Below, piece after piece: positions 42,769 through 53,993 of a DNA stretch of 64,000 nucleotides (positions are counted from its first letter, which is position 1; every line of letters starts with the position of its first letter). Source of the DNA: Hyphomicrobiales bacterium. GTDB taxonomy: Bacteria > Pseudomonadota > Alphaproteobacteria > Rhizobiales > Rhizobiaceae. The position numbers and the translations under genes are program-made. Under the pieces are notes generated by a model. That model searched no databases. It saw only the letters and a list, made by a program, of their open reading frames with translations, and was not told the DNA's origin. Location of the stretch: the NCBI GenBank assembly GCA_900465915.1, contig UBKJ01000002.1:62001-126000 (forward strand), read 5' to 3'.

Positions 42769-43674
42769 GTGGTCGCGCCACTCGACTGGGATAAACTGCG
42801 CATCTTCCATGCGGCGGCGGAGGCGGGGTCGTTCACCCATGCCGCCCAGACCCTGCATCTGTCGCAATCGGCCATTTCGCGCCAGGTCAGCGCGCTGGAG
42901 CAGGACGTCGGCGTGCCGCTGTTCCACCGCCATGCGCGCGGCCTGATCCTGACCGAGCACGGCGAGACGCTCTACCGCACCGCGCACGACGTGCTGATGA
43001 AGCTCGAAAACGTGCGCTCCAAGCTCGCCGAGAGCAAGGAGAAGCCGACCGGCCGGCTGCGCGTCACCACCACGGTCGGGCTCGGCTCCGGCTGGCTGAT
43101 CGAGCGCATCCAGGAATTCGTCGAGCTTTATCCCGACATCCAGCTCCAGCTCATCCTCGACAACGAGGAGCTGGACCTGACCATGCGTCACGCCGACTGC
43201 GCCGTGCGCCTGCGCCAGCCGCAGCAGCCGGACCTGATCCAGCGCCGGCTGTTCACCGTGCATATGCATGTCTACGCCTCGGCGAGCTACGTCTCCAAAT
43301 ACGGCAAGCTCAATTCGATCGAGGAGATCGATCAGCACCGTGTCGTCACCTTCGGCGAGCCGGCCCCGAGCTACCTGACCGGGCTGAACTGGCTGGAGAC
43401 GGCGGGCCGCAGCGACGGCAGCTCCCGCATCCCGGTGCTTCAGGTCAACAATCTGCTCTCCGTGCGCCGCGCCGTGCAGCGCGGCGTCGGCATCGCCGTG
43501 CTGCCCGACTACATGGCCGACAAGGAGTCCGGGCTGGTGCAGCTCCTGCCGGAGCTGGAGGAGATCCCGTCCTTCGACACTTTCTTCTGCTATCCCGAGG
43601 CGCTCAAAAATTCGGCGAAGCTGCACGCCTTCCGCGACTTCCTGTTCTCCAAGGCGCGCAACTGGACCTATTGA
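42769..43674 (+). CDS. lsrB: LysR-family regulator, LsrB/VtlR type
   Basis: A 301-aa regulator: winged helix at residues 5-65 (WDKLRIFHAAAEAGSFTHAA, SQSAISRQVSALEQDVGV) and an effector domain of about 210 residues. The neighbours identify it: trxB upstream and an AbcR-like sRNA downstream. This is the arrangement of lsrB in Sinorhizobium and Agrobacterium; the Brucella homologue VtlR activates abcR2 and is needed for virulence. Here it probably controls the sRNA 234 bases downstream, whose promoter carries tandem boxes. The GTG start follows AGGGGAAAC. A terminator closes it. Confidence 0.83.
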   Translation: MVAPLDWDKLRIFHAAAEAGSFTHAAQTLHLSQSAISRQVSALEQDVGVPLFHRHARGLILTEHGETLYRTAHDVLMKLENVRSKLAESKEKPTGRLRVTTTVGLGSGWLIERIQEFVELYPDIQLQLILDNEELDLTMRHADCAVRLRQPQQPDLIQRRLFTVHMHVYASASYVSKYGKLNSIEEIDQHRVVTFGEPAPSYLTGLNWLETAGRSDGSSRIPVLQVNNLLSVRRAVQRGVGIAVLPDYMADKESGLVQLLPELEEIPSFDTFFCYPEALKNSAKLHAFRDFLFSKARNWTY

Positions 43675-43697
43675 GGCCGGAGGCGAGGCAAATCGGA

Positions 43698-43728
43698 CCG
43701 CGCCGGAGCGTTTCCGGCGCGGTTTTTT
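43698..43728 (+). terminator. Intrinsic terminator of trxB-lsrB
   Basis: CCGCGCCGGA, loop GCGTT, TCCGGCGCGG, then TTTTTT: a 10-bp perfect stem 23 bases after the stop codon. Confidence 0.9.
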
Positions 43729-43907
43729 CTCGCCTCGTCGCAGGCGATTCCGCGATTCGCCGCTTTTACAGGCGGGGCGGGACGGGCTTCGCTTATCCTT
43801 TGAGCGTTCCGTTTCGGCACTTTTTGACGGCCCCGGCGGGTATTATCCTACCAATCAATTGATTTTAAATGATTATTTTCGACAGTTAGCTATGCATCCT
43901 CTGCATG

Positions 43908-43958
43908 GCTGCATTGCACGAAAGCTGCATTGCAAAAACAATGAGCAAGGCGCATATA
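43908..43958 (+). promoter_or_regulatory. AbcR-like sRNA promoter with tandem LysR-type boxes
   Basis: GCTGCATTGCA occurs twice, at 43908-43918 and 43924-43934 (16-base period); each holds the near-palindrome TGCATTGCA. The second overlaps a -35-like TTGCAA (43930-43935), which is 17 bases from the -10-like CATATA (43953-43958). Boxes on and just upstream of the -35 are the position for a LysR-type activator, presumably the LsrB/VtlR-like neighbour. Confidence 0.65.
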
Positions 43959-43964
43959 ACAATC

Positions 43965-44079
43965 ATCTCAGCGATGCGTTTCCTCCTCCCATTTGCGCAT
44001 GCTGAGTGTTCCCCTCTGGAGGTTCGCCTTAACGGCGCCTTCAAAACTCAAAGCCAGACATTTGTCTGGCTTTTTTTTT
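43965..44079 (+). ncRNA. abcR: AbcR-type (alpha-r15 family) small regulatory RNA
   Basis: About 115 nt, from a start placed 7 bases after the -10 to the end of a T9 run. Hairpin 1 pairs CTCAGC-G-ATGCG with CGCATGCTGAG and shows CCTCCTCCC in its loop, an anti-Shine-Dalgarno sequence; a second unpaired region contains CCCCTCTGGAGG; the last hairpin, AGCCAGAC/GTCTGGCT, is the terminator. AbcR RNAs of Agrobacterium, Sinorhizobium and Brucella bind Hfq and repress many ABC-transporter mRNAs through such CU-rich loops, and in Agrobacterium and Sinorhizobium they lie next to lsrB. Only one copy is present here. The rest of the 488-base gap holds no gene. Confidence 0.82.
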
Positions 44080-44119
44080 GGCTTTTCGCCGGGGCGCATC
44101 CTCCCAATCGCCGGATATG

Positions 44120-44142
44120 AAAAAGGGGCCTTGCGGCCCCTT
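44120..44142 (-). terminator. Intrinsic terminator of the aspartate aminotransferase gene
   Basis: Minus strand: AAGGGGCC, loop GCAA, GGCCCCTT, then TTT. It lies about 20 bases past the stop codon. Confidence 0.85.
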
Positions 44143-44162
44143 CGTCGTTCGATGTCCCGCGC

Positions 44163-46222
<2,060 letters not shown>

Positions 46223-46233
46223 GGCTGAAATGA

Positions 46234-46259
46234 AAAAGGCGGGCCGAAGCCCGCCTTTT
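46234..46259. terminator. Bidirectional terminator between GST and cold-shock genes
   Basis: AAAAGGCGGGC, loop CGAA, GCCCGCCTTTT: an 11-bp perfect stem with A- and T-runs on either side, serving both convergent genes. Confidence 0.88.
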
Positions 46260-46276
46260 CCAACTCGATCGGCTGC

Positions 46277-46486
46277 TTACGCGGCGATGAGGTTATCGGC
46301 GGACGAACGACCCGAACGGCGGTCCTGCACGATTTCGTAGGTGACCTTCTGGCCTTCATTGAGCGTGCCGAGACCGGCGCGCTGGACGGCCGAGATATGG
46401 ACGAAAACGTCCGAGCCGCCCTGATCCGGCTGGATGAAGCCGAAGCCCTTGGTCGTGTTGAACCACTTCACAGTTCCCGTAGCCAT
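46277..46486 (-). CDS. cspA: Cold-shock domain protein (second of two)
   Basis: A 69-aa CspA-type RNA/DNA-binding protein: RNP1 [11 protein letters not shown]2 DVFVHISAV. The ATG at 46486 has AAAGGAA upstream. A strong promoter 140 bases upstream implies a long 5' leader, as in cold-induced csp genes where the leader acts as a thermosensor. The copy at 26.3 kb differs in most non-core positions. Confidence 0.94.
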   Translation of the reverse strand: MATGTVKWFNTTKGFGFIQPDQGGSDVFVHISAVQRAGLGTLNEGQKVTYEIVQDRRSGRSSADNLIAA

Positions 46487-46633
46487 GGGAAATTCCTTTG
46501 TAACGATAGATAACTTAGAAGTCCGCATGCTTCACATACGTTCTCCGCGGATCGAATTAGGGCTGGAGATCTTTAGGAAGCACGGATGGCCGCACGGGTC
46601 GCAAAGTCACTCGACCGAAAAATCGATGGTCGA

Positions 46634-46662
46634 ACTATATGCGACAATTGTGACCGACACAA
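46634..46662 (-). promoter_or_regulatory. Promoter of the second cold-shock gene
   Basis: Minus strand: TTGTGT (46662-46657), 17-base spacer, TATAGT (46639-46634). The start of transcription would fall near 46628, leaving a leader of about 140 nt before the ATG. The rest of the 317-base divergent gap shows no gene. Confidence 0.65.
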
Positions 46663-46803
46663 GACGGCCCGACGCGGTTGATCGCAGATCGCGCGCCGCC
46701 TCGAAATCTCGTTCCGGCGCCATATGTTTGACTTTTCTGGAGGCCGGTTCGCGCGCATGCTGCCGCCGAATGGCCGATTCGCGAGCGGAGGACGGCGGAC
46801 AGC

Positions 46804-48666
46804 ATGGTCGACCCGAAGCAGGACGGAGCGAAACCGGGAGCGCGCGCAGCCGCGCCGAAAAAGGCGCCGCGCAAGGGCGCGCGCAAGCCGCGCAAGCGGG
46901 GCCTGCGCCTCGGGCGGCGGGCGCGCGACGGCAGCGACCTGTTCTCGCAATTCGGCATGATGGTGGCCGCCTTCTGGAACTCGCCGGTGCGCGCGACGCT
47001 GATCGGGCTCGGCTCCGGCATCTTCGCGCTGATCGTGCTGATCGCCGTCGGGCAGGTGGCGATCAACCGCTGGAACGTGCCTTTCTACGACGCGCTGGCG
47101 CGGCGCGACATCGCCGCCTTCTTCCACCAGCTTCTGGTCTTCGCCGGCATCGCCGGCACGCTGCTGGTGCTGAACGTGCTGCAGACCTGGCTCAACCAGA
47201 TGTTCAAGCTCAAGCTGCGCGAGGGGCTGGCGCGCGACCTGGTCGGGCAATGGCTCGCGCCCGGCCGCGCCTTTCGGCTGGCCAGCGCCGGCGAGATCGG
47301 CGTCAATCCCGACCAGCGCCTGCACGAGGACGCCCGGCATCTGGCGGAGATGTCCTGCGACCTCGGCATCAACCTGTTGCAGTCGACCGTCATTCTCGTG
47401 AGCTTCGTGGGCGTGCTGTGGTCGCTGTCGAGCGGCTTCGTCTTCCACGTCGCCGGCTACAGCTTCACCCTGCCGGGCTACATGGTCTGGGCGGTGATCC
47501 TCTACGCGGCCTCGGCCTCGTGGCTGACCTGGATCGTCGGGCGCAACCTCGTCAACATCAACGCCAACCGCTATGCGCGCGAGGCGGATTTCCGCGCCTC
47601 GCTGATGCGCGTCAACGAGCATCTCGACGCCATCACTTTGTCGCGCGGCGAGGCGGACGAGCGCCGCCGGCTCGACCTCGACATCAACGCCGTGCTGGCG
47701 GCGATCCGCAAGATCGCCTACGCCACCACGCGGCTGACCTGGGTGACGGCGGGCTACGGGTGGCTCACCATCGTCGCGCCGATCCTCGTCGCGGCGCCCG
47801 TCTATTTCGCCGGCGACCTCACCTTCGGCGGGCTGATGATGGCGGTGGGGGCCTTCACGCAGGTGCACAGCGCGCTGCGCTGGTTCGTCGACAATTTCGG
47901 CGCCATCGCCGACTGGCGCGCGACGCTGCTGCGCGTCGCGAGCTTCCGGCAGGCGGTGATGCACATGGACGAGCTGGGCCGGCTCGACCGGCAGGTCTAT
48001 CTCGCCGTCAATCACGACGAGCGGCTCAGCCTCGACGACGTGCTGATCGCCGCGCCCGACGGCTGCCTGCGGCTGGAGCACAAGAGCTTTTCCTTGCAGC
48101 CGGGCGAGAAGGTGCTGGTGACCGGCGCGACGGAGACCCAGCGCACGCTCCTGTTCCGCGCCATAGGCGGCCTGTGGCCGTGGGGCGAGGGGCGCATCGG
48201 CACGCCGGCCGGCGACGGCATGGCCTTCATGCCGCGCGCGCCCTATTTCCCGCCCGGCGAGCTGCGCGGCGTGGTGGTCTATCCGCTCGACCTCAAGCAG
48301 TTCTCGACGCAGGAGCTGGAGGACGTGCTGGCCCGCGCCGGACTGGAGCGCCTCGCCCCCAGCCTCAACCGCGCCGCGCGCTGGGACCGCATCCTGACCG
48401 AGGACGAGCAGCAATGCCTCGCCTTCGCGCGGCTGATCCTGCTGAAGCCGCAATGGATCGTCATCGACGGCGTGCTGGACGGGCTCGACGCCGAGGCCTA
48501 TCGCCGGGTGCTCGACATCTTGCGGACCGAGCTGAAGGACGCGGCGGTGCTGTGCCTCGGCAAGCCGCGCTCGCACGATTCCTTCTTCTCGCGCACCGTC
48601 AATGTCGAGGAAGACCCGCAGGGCAAGCCGCTCGAACTGCCGCCGGTGCATGCGGCGGCGAGTTGA
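46804..48666 (+). CDS. SbmA/YddA-like ABC transporter with a degenerate ATPase domain
   Basis: A 620-aa protein. A basic N-terminus (KKAPRKGARKPRKRG) precedes an ABC_membrane_2-type domain of six helices with the family motif GVNPDQRLHEDARHL near residue 160. The C-terminal 200 residues align with an ABC ATPase in spacing, but its motifs are lost: Walker A reads VTGATETQRTLLFRAIGGLW (no GKS/T), the signature LTEDEQQCLAFARLIL lacks LSGGQ, Walker B WIVIDGVLDGLDAE has Gly in place of the catalytic Glu, and the switch His is absent (CLGKPRSHDSFF). ATP hydrolysis is therefore unlikely. SbmA/BacA relatives work without any ATPase, driven by protons; this protein may do likewise. Confidence 0.8.
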   Translation: MVDPKQDGAKPGARAAAPKKAPRKGARKPRKRGLRLGRRARDGSDLFSQFGMMVAAFWNSPVRATLIGLGSGIFALIVLIAVGQVAINRWNVPFYDALARRDIAAFFHQLLVFAGIAGTLLVLNVLQTWLNQMFKLKLREGLARDLVGQWLAPGRAFRLASAGEIGVNPDQRLHEDARHLAEMSCDLGINLLQSTVILVSFVGVLWSLSSGFVFHVAGYSFTLPGYMVWAVILYAASASWLTWIVGRNLVNINANRYAREADFRASLMRVNEHLDAITLSRGEADERRRLDLDINAVLAAIRKIAYATTRLTWVTAGYGWLTIVAPILVAAPVYFAGDLTFGGLMMAVGAFTQVHSALRWFVDNFGAIADWRATLLRVASFRQAVMHMDELGRLDRQVYLAVNHDERLSLDDVLIAAPDGCLRLEHKSFSLQPGEKVLVTGATETQRTLLFRAIGGLWPWGEGRIGTPAGDGMAFMPRAPYFPPGELRGVVVYPLDLKQFSTQELEDVLARAGLERLAPSLNRAARWDRILTEDEQQCLAFARLILLKPQWIVIDGVLDGLDAEAYRRVLDILRTELKDAAVLCLGKPRSHDSFFSRTVNVEEDPQGKPLELPPVHAAAS

Positions 48667-49029
48667 GGCGGGATCGTTGCGCGTGATGGCGGCTTTCGGG
48701 ATTCTCTCTTATGCAGGGACGGAGGGCTGCGCCGTTAAAGGCAATCTCGCGTCCATCACCGCTTCCTCGCTCGCTACGCATCGAGCATTGCTAGTAAAAG
48801 TGCGTAGCGCCTCCACAGGGAAATCAGCCCGCTGGACCGACTTCCGCCCAAGCTTCGATGCGTTCGGAAATACGTAAAAAATAGAGCGGGGCCGGCGACG
48901 CCGTTTTTACCCGAACCGCTCCAGCGTCGCCGCGCCGCAACAAGTAAAAAGGCCGAAGCGTTGCCGCTCCGGCCTCCTTCTGCATGAGCCGCCGGATTTC
49001 TCCGGCGGCTTTGTCCATTCTCACCCGGC
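48667..49029. other. Intergenic region with palindromic elements
   Basis: 363 bases between convergent genes with no supported coding frame. Inverted repeat A: CGCTACGCA (48772-48780) and TGCGTAGCG (48801-48809), 20-base loop. Inverted repeat B: GGCGACGC (48894-48901) and GCGTCGCC (48924-48931), 22-base loop. A further perfect hairpin GCCGCCGGA/TCCGGCGGC with loop TTTC lies at 48988-49009. These look like short intergenic repeats, plus 3'-end structures of carB. Confidence 0.6.
48946..48975 (-). terminator. Intrinsic terminator of carB
   Basis: Minus strand: AGGCCGGAGCG, loop GCAA, CGCTTCGGCCT (11 pairs with one mismatch), then TTTTAC. It lies 54 bases beyond the carB stop, after the hairpin at 48988-49009. 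Confidence 0.8.
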
Positions 49030-52000
49030 TCAGACGCGGAAGTAATCCTGCAGCGGGCGCACTTCCAGCGAGCCGGCCTTGAGCGCCACGATGGCCTCGG
49101 CGGCGGCTTCCGCCCCGGACATGGTGGTGTAATAAGGCAGCTTCTGCATCAGCGTGGCGCGGCGGATCGGCTTGGAGTCGGAAACCGCGCTGGCGCTGTC
49201 GGTGGTGTTGAAGACCAGATGGATCTGGCGGTTGCGGATGGCGTCCTCGACATGCGGACGGCCCTCGATGACCTTGTTGACCTTGGTCGCCGCGACGCCG
49301 TTCTCCACCAGGAAGCGCTGGGTGCCGCCGGTGGCCATGACCTTGAAGCCCGCGCCGACCAGCTTGCGCACCGCGCCGAGCACGCGCTCCTTGTCCTCGT
49401 CGCGGACGGAGACGAACACCGTGCCCTCGCGCGGCAGCTCCACGCCCGCGCCGAGCTGCGCCTTGGCGAAGGCCAGCGCATAGTCGTAATCGAGGCCCAT
49501 GACCTCGCCGGTCGAGCGCATTTCCGGTCCGAGCAGCGTGTCGACGCCGGGGAAGCGCGCGAAGGGGAACACCGCTTCCTTGACCGCGATATGCGGGCGG
49601 GCGGCGGGCTGCGGCTTGCCGCCGTAAGCGCCGAGCGCCGCTTCGAGGCTTTCGCCGGCCATGACGCGCGCCGCCACCTTGGCGATGGGCGTTCCGATGG
49701 ACTTCGCCACGAAAGGCACCGTGCGCGAGGCGCGCGGATTGACTTCGAGCACGAAGATCTGGCCGTCCTTGATGGCGTATTGAACGTTCATCAGGCCGCC
49801 GACATGCAGCGCCTTGGCGAGCGCGGCGGTCTGGCGATTGAGTTCGGCGACGATCTCGGCCGAAAGCGTGTGGACCGGCAGCGAGCAGGCGCTGTCGCCC
49901 GAATGGATGCCGGCTTCCTCGATATGCTCCATGATGCCGGAAACGAAGCTTTCCGTCCCGTCGCAGAGGCAGTCGACGTCCACTTCGATGGCTTCGGTCA
50001 GATAGGTGTCGAACAGCAGCGGGTTCTTGCCCAGAAGCGTGTTGATCTGGCCGGTCTTGTCGTTCGGATATTTGGCCTTGATGTCTTCCGGCACCAGTTC
50101 CGGCACGGTGTCGAGCAGGTAGTTCTGAAGCCCACGCTCGTCATGGATGATTTGCATGGCGCGGCCGCCCAGCACGTAGGACGGGCGCACCACCAGCGGG
50201 AAGCCGAGATCGGCGGCGACGAGGCGCGCCTGCTCGACCGAATAGGCGATGCCGTTCTTCGGCTGGTTGAGGTCGAGCTTGATCAGCAGTTTCTGGAAGC
50301 GGTCGCGGTCTTCGGCGAGGTCGATGGCGTCGGGCGAGGTGCCGAGGATCGGGACGCCGGCCTTTTCCAGCGCATTGGCGAGCTTGAGCGGCGTCTGGCC
50401 GCCGAACTGCACGATGACGCCGTGCAATTCGCCCTTCTCCTTTTCGACGCGCAGGATCTCCAGCACGTCCTCCGCCGTCAGCGGCTCGAAATAGAGGCGG
50501 TCGGAGGTGTCGTAGTCGGTCGAGACGGTTTCCGGGTTGCAGTTGATCATGATCGCTTCATAGCCGGCGTCGCCGAGCGCGAAAGCGGCATGGCAGCAGC
50601 AATAATCGAACTCGATGCCCTGACCGATGCGGTTGGGGCCGCCGCCGAGGATCACGACCTTCTTGCGGTCCGAAACGTCCGCCTCGGAGCGCGTTTCACC
50701 GACGAAGGGCGTCTCGTAGGTCGAGTACATGTAAGCCGTCGGCGAGGCGAATTCGGCGGCGCAGGTGTCGATGCGCTTGTAGACCGGGTGCACGGCGAGC
50801 TGCGTGCGGAGCTTGGCCACGTCCTCGGCGTCCTTGCCGGTGAGGCTGGCGAGGCGGGCGTCGGAGAAGCCCATGGCCTTCAGCATGCGCAGGTTCTCGG
50901 CGTCCTGCGGCAGGCCGTGCTCGCGCACGCGCGCTTCCATGGCGACGATCGCCGCGATCTGTTCGAGGAACCACGGGTCGATCTTGGAGGCGTCGTGCAC
51001 CTGCTCGACGCTCCAGCCGAGCCGCATGGCCTGCGCGACCATGCGCAGGCGGTCCGGCGTCGGCGTGCCGATGGCGGCGCGGATGGCGTTCTTCTCGTCG
51101 CCTTCCTCGATGTTCGGGATGGCGATCTCGTCGAAGCCGGTGAGGCCGGTTTCGAGGCCGCGCAGCGCCTTCTGCAACGATTCCTGGAAGGTGCGGCCGA
51201 TGGCCATCACCTCGCCGACCGACTTCATGGCCGTGGTGAGGATGGGCGACGCGCCGGGGAATTTCTCGAAGGCGAAGCGCGGGATTTTGGTGACGACATA
51301 GTCGATGGACGGCTCGAAGGAGGCCGGCGTCGCGCCGCCGGTGATGTCGTTGTCGAGTTCGTCCAGCGTGTAGCCGACGGCGAGCTTGGCCGCCACCTTG
51401 GCGATGGGGAAGCCGGTGGCCTTGGAGGCCAGCGCCGAGGAGCGCGACACGCGCGGGTTCATTTCGATGACGATCATGCGGCCGTTGGCCGGGTTGATCG
51501 CGAACTGAACGTTGGAGCCGCCGGTCTCGACGCCGATCTCGCGCAGCACCGCGATGGAGGCGTTGCGCATGACCTGATATTCCTTGTCGGTCAGCGTCAG
51601 CGCCGGGGCGACGGTGATCGAATCGCCGGTATGCACGCCCATCGGATCGAGGTTTTCGATGGAGCAGATGATGATGCAGTTGTCCGCCTTGTCGCGGACG
51701 ACCTCCATTTCATACTCCTTCCAGCCGAGCACCGATTCCTCGATCAGCACTTCGGTGGTGGGCGAGGCGTCGAGGCCGCGCTCGATGATCTCGAAGAATT
51801 CCTGACGGTTATAGGCGATGCCGCCGCCGGTGCCGCCGAGCGTGAAGGAGGGGCGGATGATGGCGGGCAGGCCCACCACGTCCAGCGCCTGCGCGGCCTT
51901 GCCGAGCGCGTGGCTCATGTAACGCTGCTTGCGGTCGACCTCGCCGAGCTGCCATTCGGTCTCCAGCTTGTCGAGCGCCTTGTCGAGTTCGTCACCGGAA

Positions 52001-52518
52001 TATGCCGCCTTGACTTCGGCGCGCTTGGCCTCGTGGCGCTTGCGGTCTTCGTCCTTGATCTCGGTGGCGTTGGCGAGCATGGATTGCGGCGTGTCGAGGC
52101 CGATCTTCTCCATCGCCTCGCGGAACAGGGCGCGATCCTCGGCCTTGTCGATGGCCTCGGCGTTCGCGCCGATCATCTCGACGTTATACCGTTCCAGAAC
52201 GCCCATGCGGCGCAGCGACAGCGCGGTGTTGAGCGCGGTCTGGCCGCCCATGGTCGGCAGGATCGCGTCGGGGCGCTCCTTGGCGATGATCTTGGCCACC
52301 ACTTCCGGCGTGATCGGCTCGATATAGGTGGCGTCGGCCAGATCGGGATCGGTCATGATCGTGGCCGGGTTGGAGTTGACGAGGATGATGCGGTAGCCTT
52401 CCTCCTTCAACGCCTTGCAGGCCTGCGTGCCGGAATAGTCGAACTCGCATGCCTGCCCGATGACGATAGGCCCCGCGCCGATGATCAGGATCGATTTGAT
52501 GTCTGTACGTTTCGGCAT
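49030..52518 (-). CDS. carB: Carbamoyl-phosphate synthase, large subunit
   Basis: CarB (1162 aa) makes carbamoyl phosphate from ammonia, bicarbonate and two ATP for arginine and pyrimidine synthesis, with CarA supplying ammonia from glutamine. Two ATP-grasp halves are complete: the first starts [20 protein letters not shown], the second near [20 protein letters not shown]; the C-terminal allosteric (MGS) domain includes [20 protein letters not shown]. It is about 90 residues longer than the E. coli protein because of an insert in the first half near residues 155-200 ([20 protein letters not shown]), common in rhizobia. carA lies 4 kb away on the same strand, upstream. Confidence 0.97.
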   Translation of the reverse strand: MPKRTDIKSILIIGAGPIVIGQACEFDYSGTQACKALKEEGYRIILVNSNPATIMTDPDLADATYIEPITPEVVAKIIAKERPDAILPTMGGQTALNTALSLRRMGVLERYNVEMIGANAEAIDKAEDRALFREAMEKIGLDTPQSMLANATEIKDEDRKRHEAKRAEVKAAYSGDELDKALDKLETEWQLGEVDRKQRYMSHALGKAAQALDVVGLPAIIRPSFTLGGTGGGIAYNRQEFFEIIERGLDASPTTEVLIEESVLGWKEYEMEVVRDKADNCIIICSIENLDPMGVHTGDSITVAPALTLTDKEYQVMRNASIAVLREIGVETGGSNVQFAINPANGRMIVIEMNPRVSRSSALASKATGFPIAKVAAKLAVGYTLDELDNDITGGATPASFEPSIDYVVTKIPRFAFEKFPGASPILTTAMKSVGEVMAIGRTFQESLQKALRGLETGLTGFDEIAIPNIEEGDEKNAIRAAIGTPTPDRLRMVAQAMRLGWSVEQVHDASKIDPWFLEQIAAIVAMEARVREHGLPQDAENLRMLKAMGFSDARLASLTGKDAEDVAKLRTQLAVHPVYKRIDTCAAEFASPTAYMYSTYETPFVGETRSEADVSDRKKVVILGGGPNRIGQGIEFDYCCCHAAFALGDAGYEAIMINCNPETVSTDYDTSDRLYFEPLTAEDVLEILRVEKEKGELHGVIVQFGGQTPLKLANALEKAGVPILGTSPDAIDLAEDRDRFQKLLIKLDLNQPKNGIAYSVEQARLVAADLGFPLVVRPSYVLGGRAMQIIHDERGLQNYLLDTVPELVPEDIKAKYPNDKTGQINTLLGKNPLLFDTYLTEAIEVDVDCLCDGTESFVSGIMEHIEEAGIHSGDSACSLPVHTLSAEIVAELNRQTAALAKALHVGGLMNVQYAIKDGQIFVLEVNPRASRTVPFVAKSIGTPIAKVAARVMAGESLEAALGAYGGKPQPAARPHIAVKEAVFPFARFPGVDTLLGPEMRSTGEVMGLDYDYALAFAKAQLGAGVELPREGTVFVSVRDEDKERVLGAVRKLVGAGFKVMATGGTQRFLVENGVAATKVNKVIEGRPHVEDAIRNRQIHLVFNTTDSASAVSDSKPIRRATLMQKLPYYTTMSGAEAAAEAIVALKAGSLEVRPLQDYFRV

Positions 52519-52540
52519 GGTGCTTCCTATCTTTGTCGCT

Positions 52541-52573
52541 GCGCATGGTCCTGTCCGAAAACCGGATCGTGCG
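52541..52573. repeat. Fragment of a rhizobial mosaic intergenic repeat
   Basis: GCGCATGGTCCTGTCCGAAA then ACCGGATCGTGCG, an imperfect inverted repeat of the kind found many times in Rhizobiales chromosomes (GCGCATGAT ... ATCATGCGC type). It lies in the 220-base gap upstream of carB. Only one copy is in the window, so the family assignment is from memory of similar sequences. Confidence 0.4.
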
Positions 52574-52738
52574 GGTTAGCCTGCCGAAAAAGCCCGCACG
52601 GGTTTCCCGGCGGGTTGGCGGCATGTGCATTCTTTGGGCTAAGCCGGCCTTATAGGCAATCGAACCCGAAAGCGGAACCCCCCGAGGCGCTTTATTTCAA
52701 AGAAAATTGGGCCTTGCGGGAACGAGGGCGCGAAACGT

Positions 52739-53803
52739 TCAGGCCGGGCGTCCGGCGAAACGCCGCGTCAGCCGGTGTCCGATCCGGTTGGGCGGCATTT
52801 CGAGCAGCCGGTAGGATAGCTGGGCGCCGACCAGGGCCGTGACGACGATGGCCGCCATGCCGGCGATCTCCAGCGCCGGGCCGGCGTTCAGCTTGCGCAG
52901 CACCGCCCAGCCGAAGCCCACCACGAACATGTGGGTCAGGTAGAGCGAATAGGAGATCGCGCCGAGCTGGACGAGGAAGCCGCCCTTGAGGCCGGCCGCC
53001 CAGCGCTCGCAGGTCAGCGCCGTCATGACGATGGCGACCGCCGCCCCGCACATGAAGAGATAGACGTGGAACTTGCGGAACTCGACCAGCGGCGTGGTGA
53101 AGGTGGTCCAGAGCAAAAACAGCGCGGCGACGGCGATGAGGCCGACGACGATGACGGGCGTCCGGTCCCAGAGCCCGCGCTTTTCCGCCTCGGCCAGCCA
53201 CATGCCGCAGACGAAGGTCAGGAGATTGGTGTTGAGATAGAAGGCCTGGACGCTGGCGGAGGGCTCGTAGGAGAAGCCGGCGACGACGCAGAGGCCGAAC
53301 AGCACGCTCATGATCGCCGTTCTTTGCAGGGCGCTGCGGCACCACCAGAACAGGGCGAAGACCACGTAGAAGAACATTTCGTAATTCAGCGACCAGCCCA
53401 GCTTGAACAGCGGGCGCCAGTCGTTGGGGTCGTTCGGCGCGGCGGAAGGGATGAAGAACAGGGATTTGAGGAAATAGCCGGTGTCGGCCACCGTGGTCTT
53501 GAACAGGGACGGCAGGTAGAGCGCGCAGAAGAAGACCAGGATCGTGCACAGCCAGTAAAGCGGCACGATGCGGAAAAGGCGCTTGATCAGAAAGTCGACG
53601 GGACGGAAGGGGCCGTCGGCGTTGACGTAAGCGATGATGAAGCCGCTGATGACGAAGAAGACCTGGACGCCGAACACGCCGAGCATGGTGACGGCGTTGG
53701 GCGATTCGGCGCGCGGATGCTCATAGGTGTGGGCCAGCAGAACCGCGGCGGCGGCGAGACCGCGCAGGACCTGAACGGAATAAAGTTGCTTGTGTCTGTC
53801 CAT
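52739..53803 (-). CDS. Acyltransferase, OafA/YrhL family
   Basis: A 354-aa inner-membrane O-acyltransferase (Acyl_transf_3) with about ten helices. The catalytic His lies in LLAHTYEHPRA near residue 24; also present are VFFVISGFIIAYV, RLFRIVPLYWLCT and NYEMFFYVVFALFW. Such proteins acetylate or acylate LPS, exopolysaccharide, peptidoglycan or small molecules at the periplasmic face. There is no C-terminal SGNH domain. The substrate is unknown; there are no polysaccharide genes alongside. Confidence 0.88.
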   Translation of the reverse strand: MDRHKQLYSVQVLRGLAAAAVLLAHTYEHPRAESPNAVTMLGVFGVQVFFVISGFIIAYVNADGPFRPVDFLIKRLFRIVPLYWLCTILVFFCALYLPSLFKTTVADTGYFLKSLFFIPSAAPNDPNDWRPLFKLGWSLNYEMFFYVVFALFWWCRSALQRTAIMSVLFGLCVVAGFSYEPSASVQAFYLNTNLLTFVCGMWLAEAEKRGLWDRTPVIVVGLIAVAALFLLWTTFTTPLVEFRKFHVYLFMCGAAVAIVMTALTCERWAAGLKGGFLVQLGAISYSLYLTHMFVVGFGWAVLRKLNAGPALEIAGMAAIVVTALVGAQLSYRLLEMPPNRIGHRLTRRFAGRPA

Positions 53804-53993
53804 GGCGGCCCCGCTCTATATCGCCCGTCTTCTATATCGAGGCGGCCGCATCCGCACAACGTTGGATTGCGGCCTTGGTAAACCCCGCCTTTCGCCGGTT
53901 CGACGGGGAAGACGATTAGTTTTGCTGTCGCCGCGCCGTTAGTTTGTGTAACATCCGGGCTTCAAACATGTTCATGCGGACAGGAGTGCGTCG

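Noticed and set aside
48824..49024. 66-codon minus-strand frame between the carB terminator and inverted repeat B
   Set aside because: It spans the carB terminator and palindromes, has no good ribosome site, and its product resembles nothing; better explained as 3'-end DNA.
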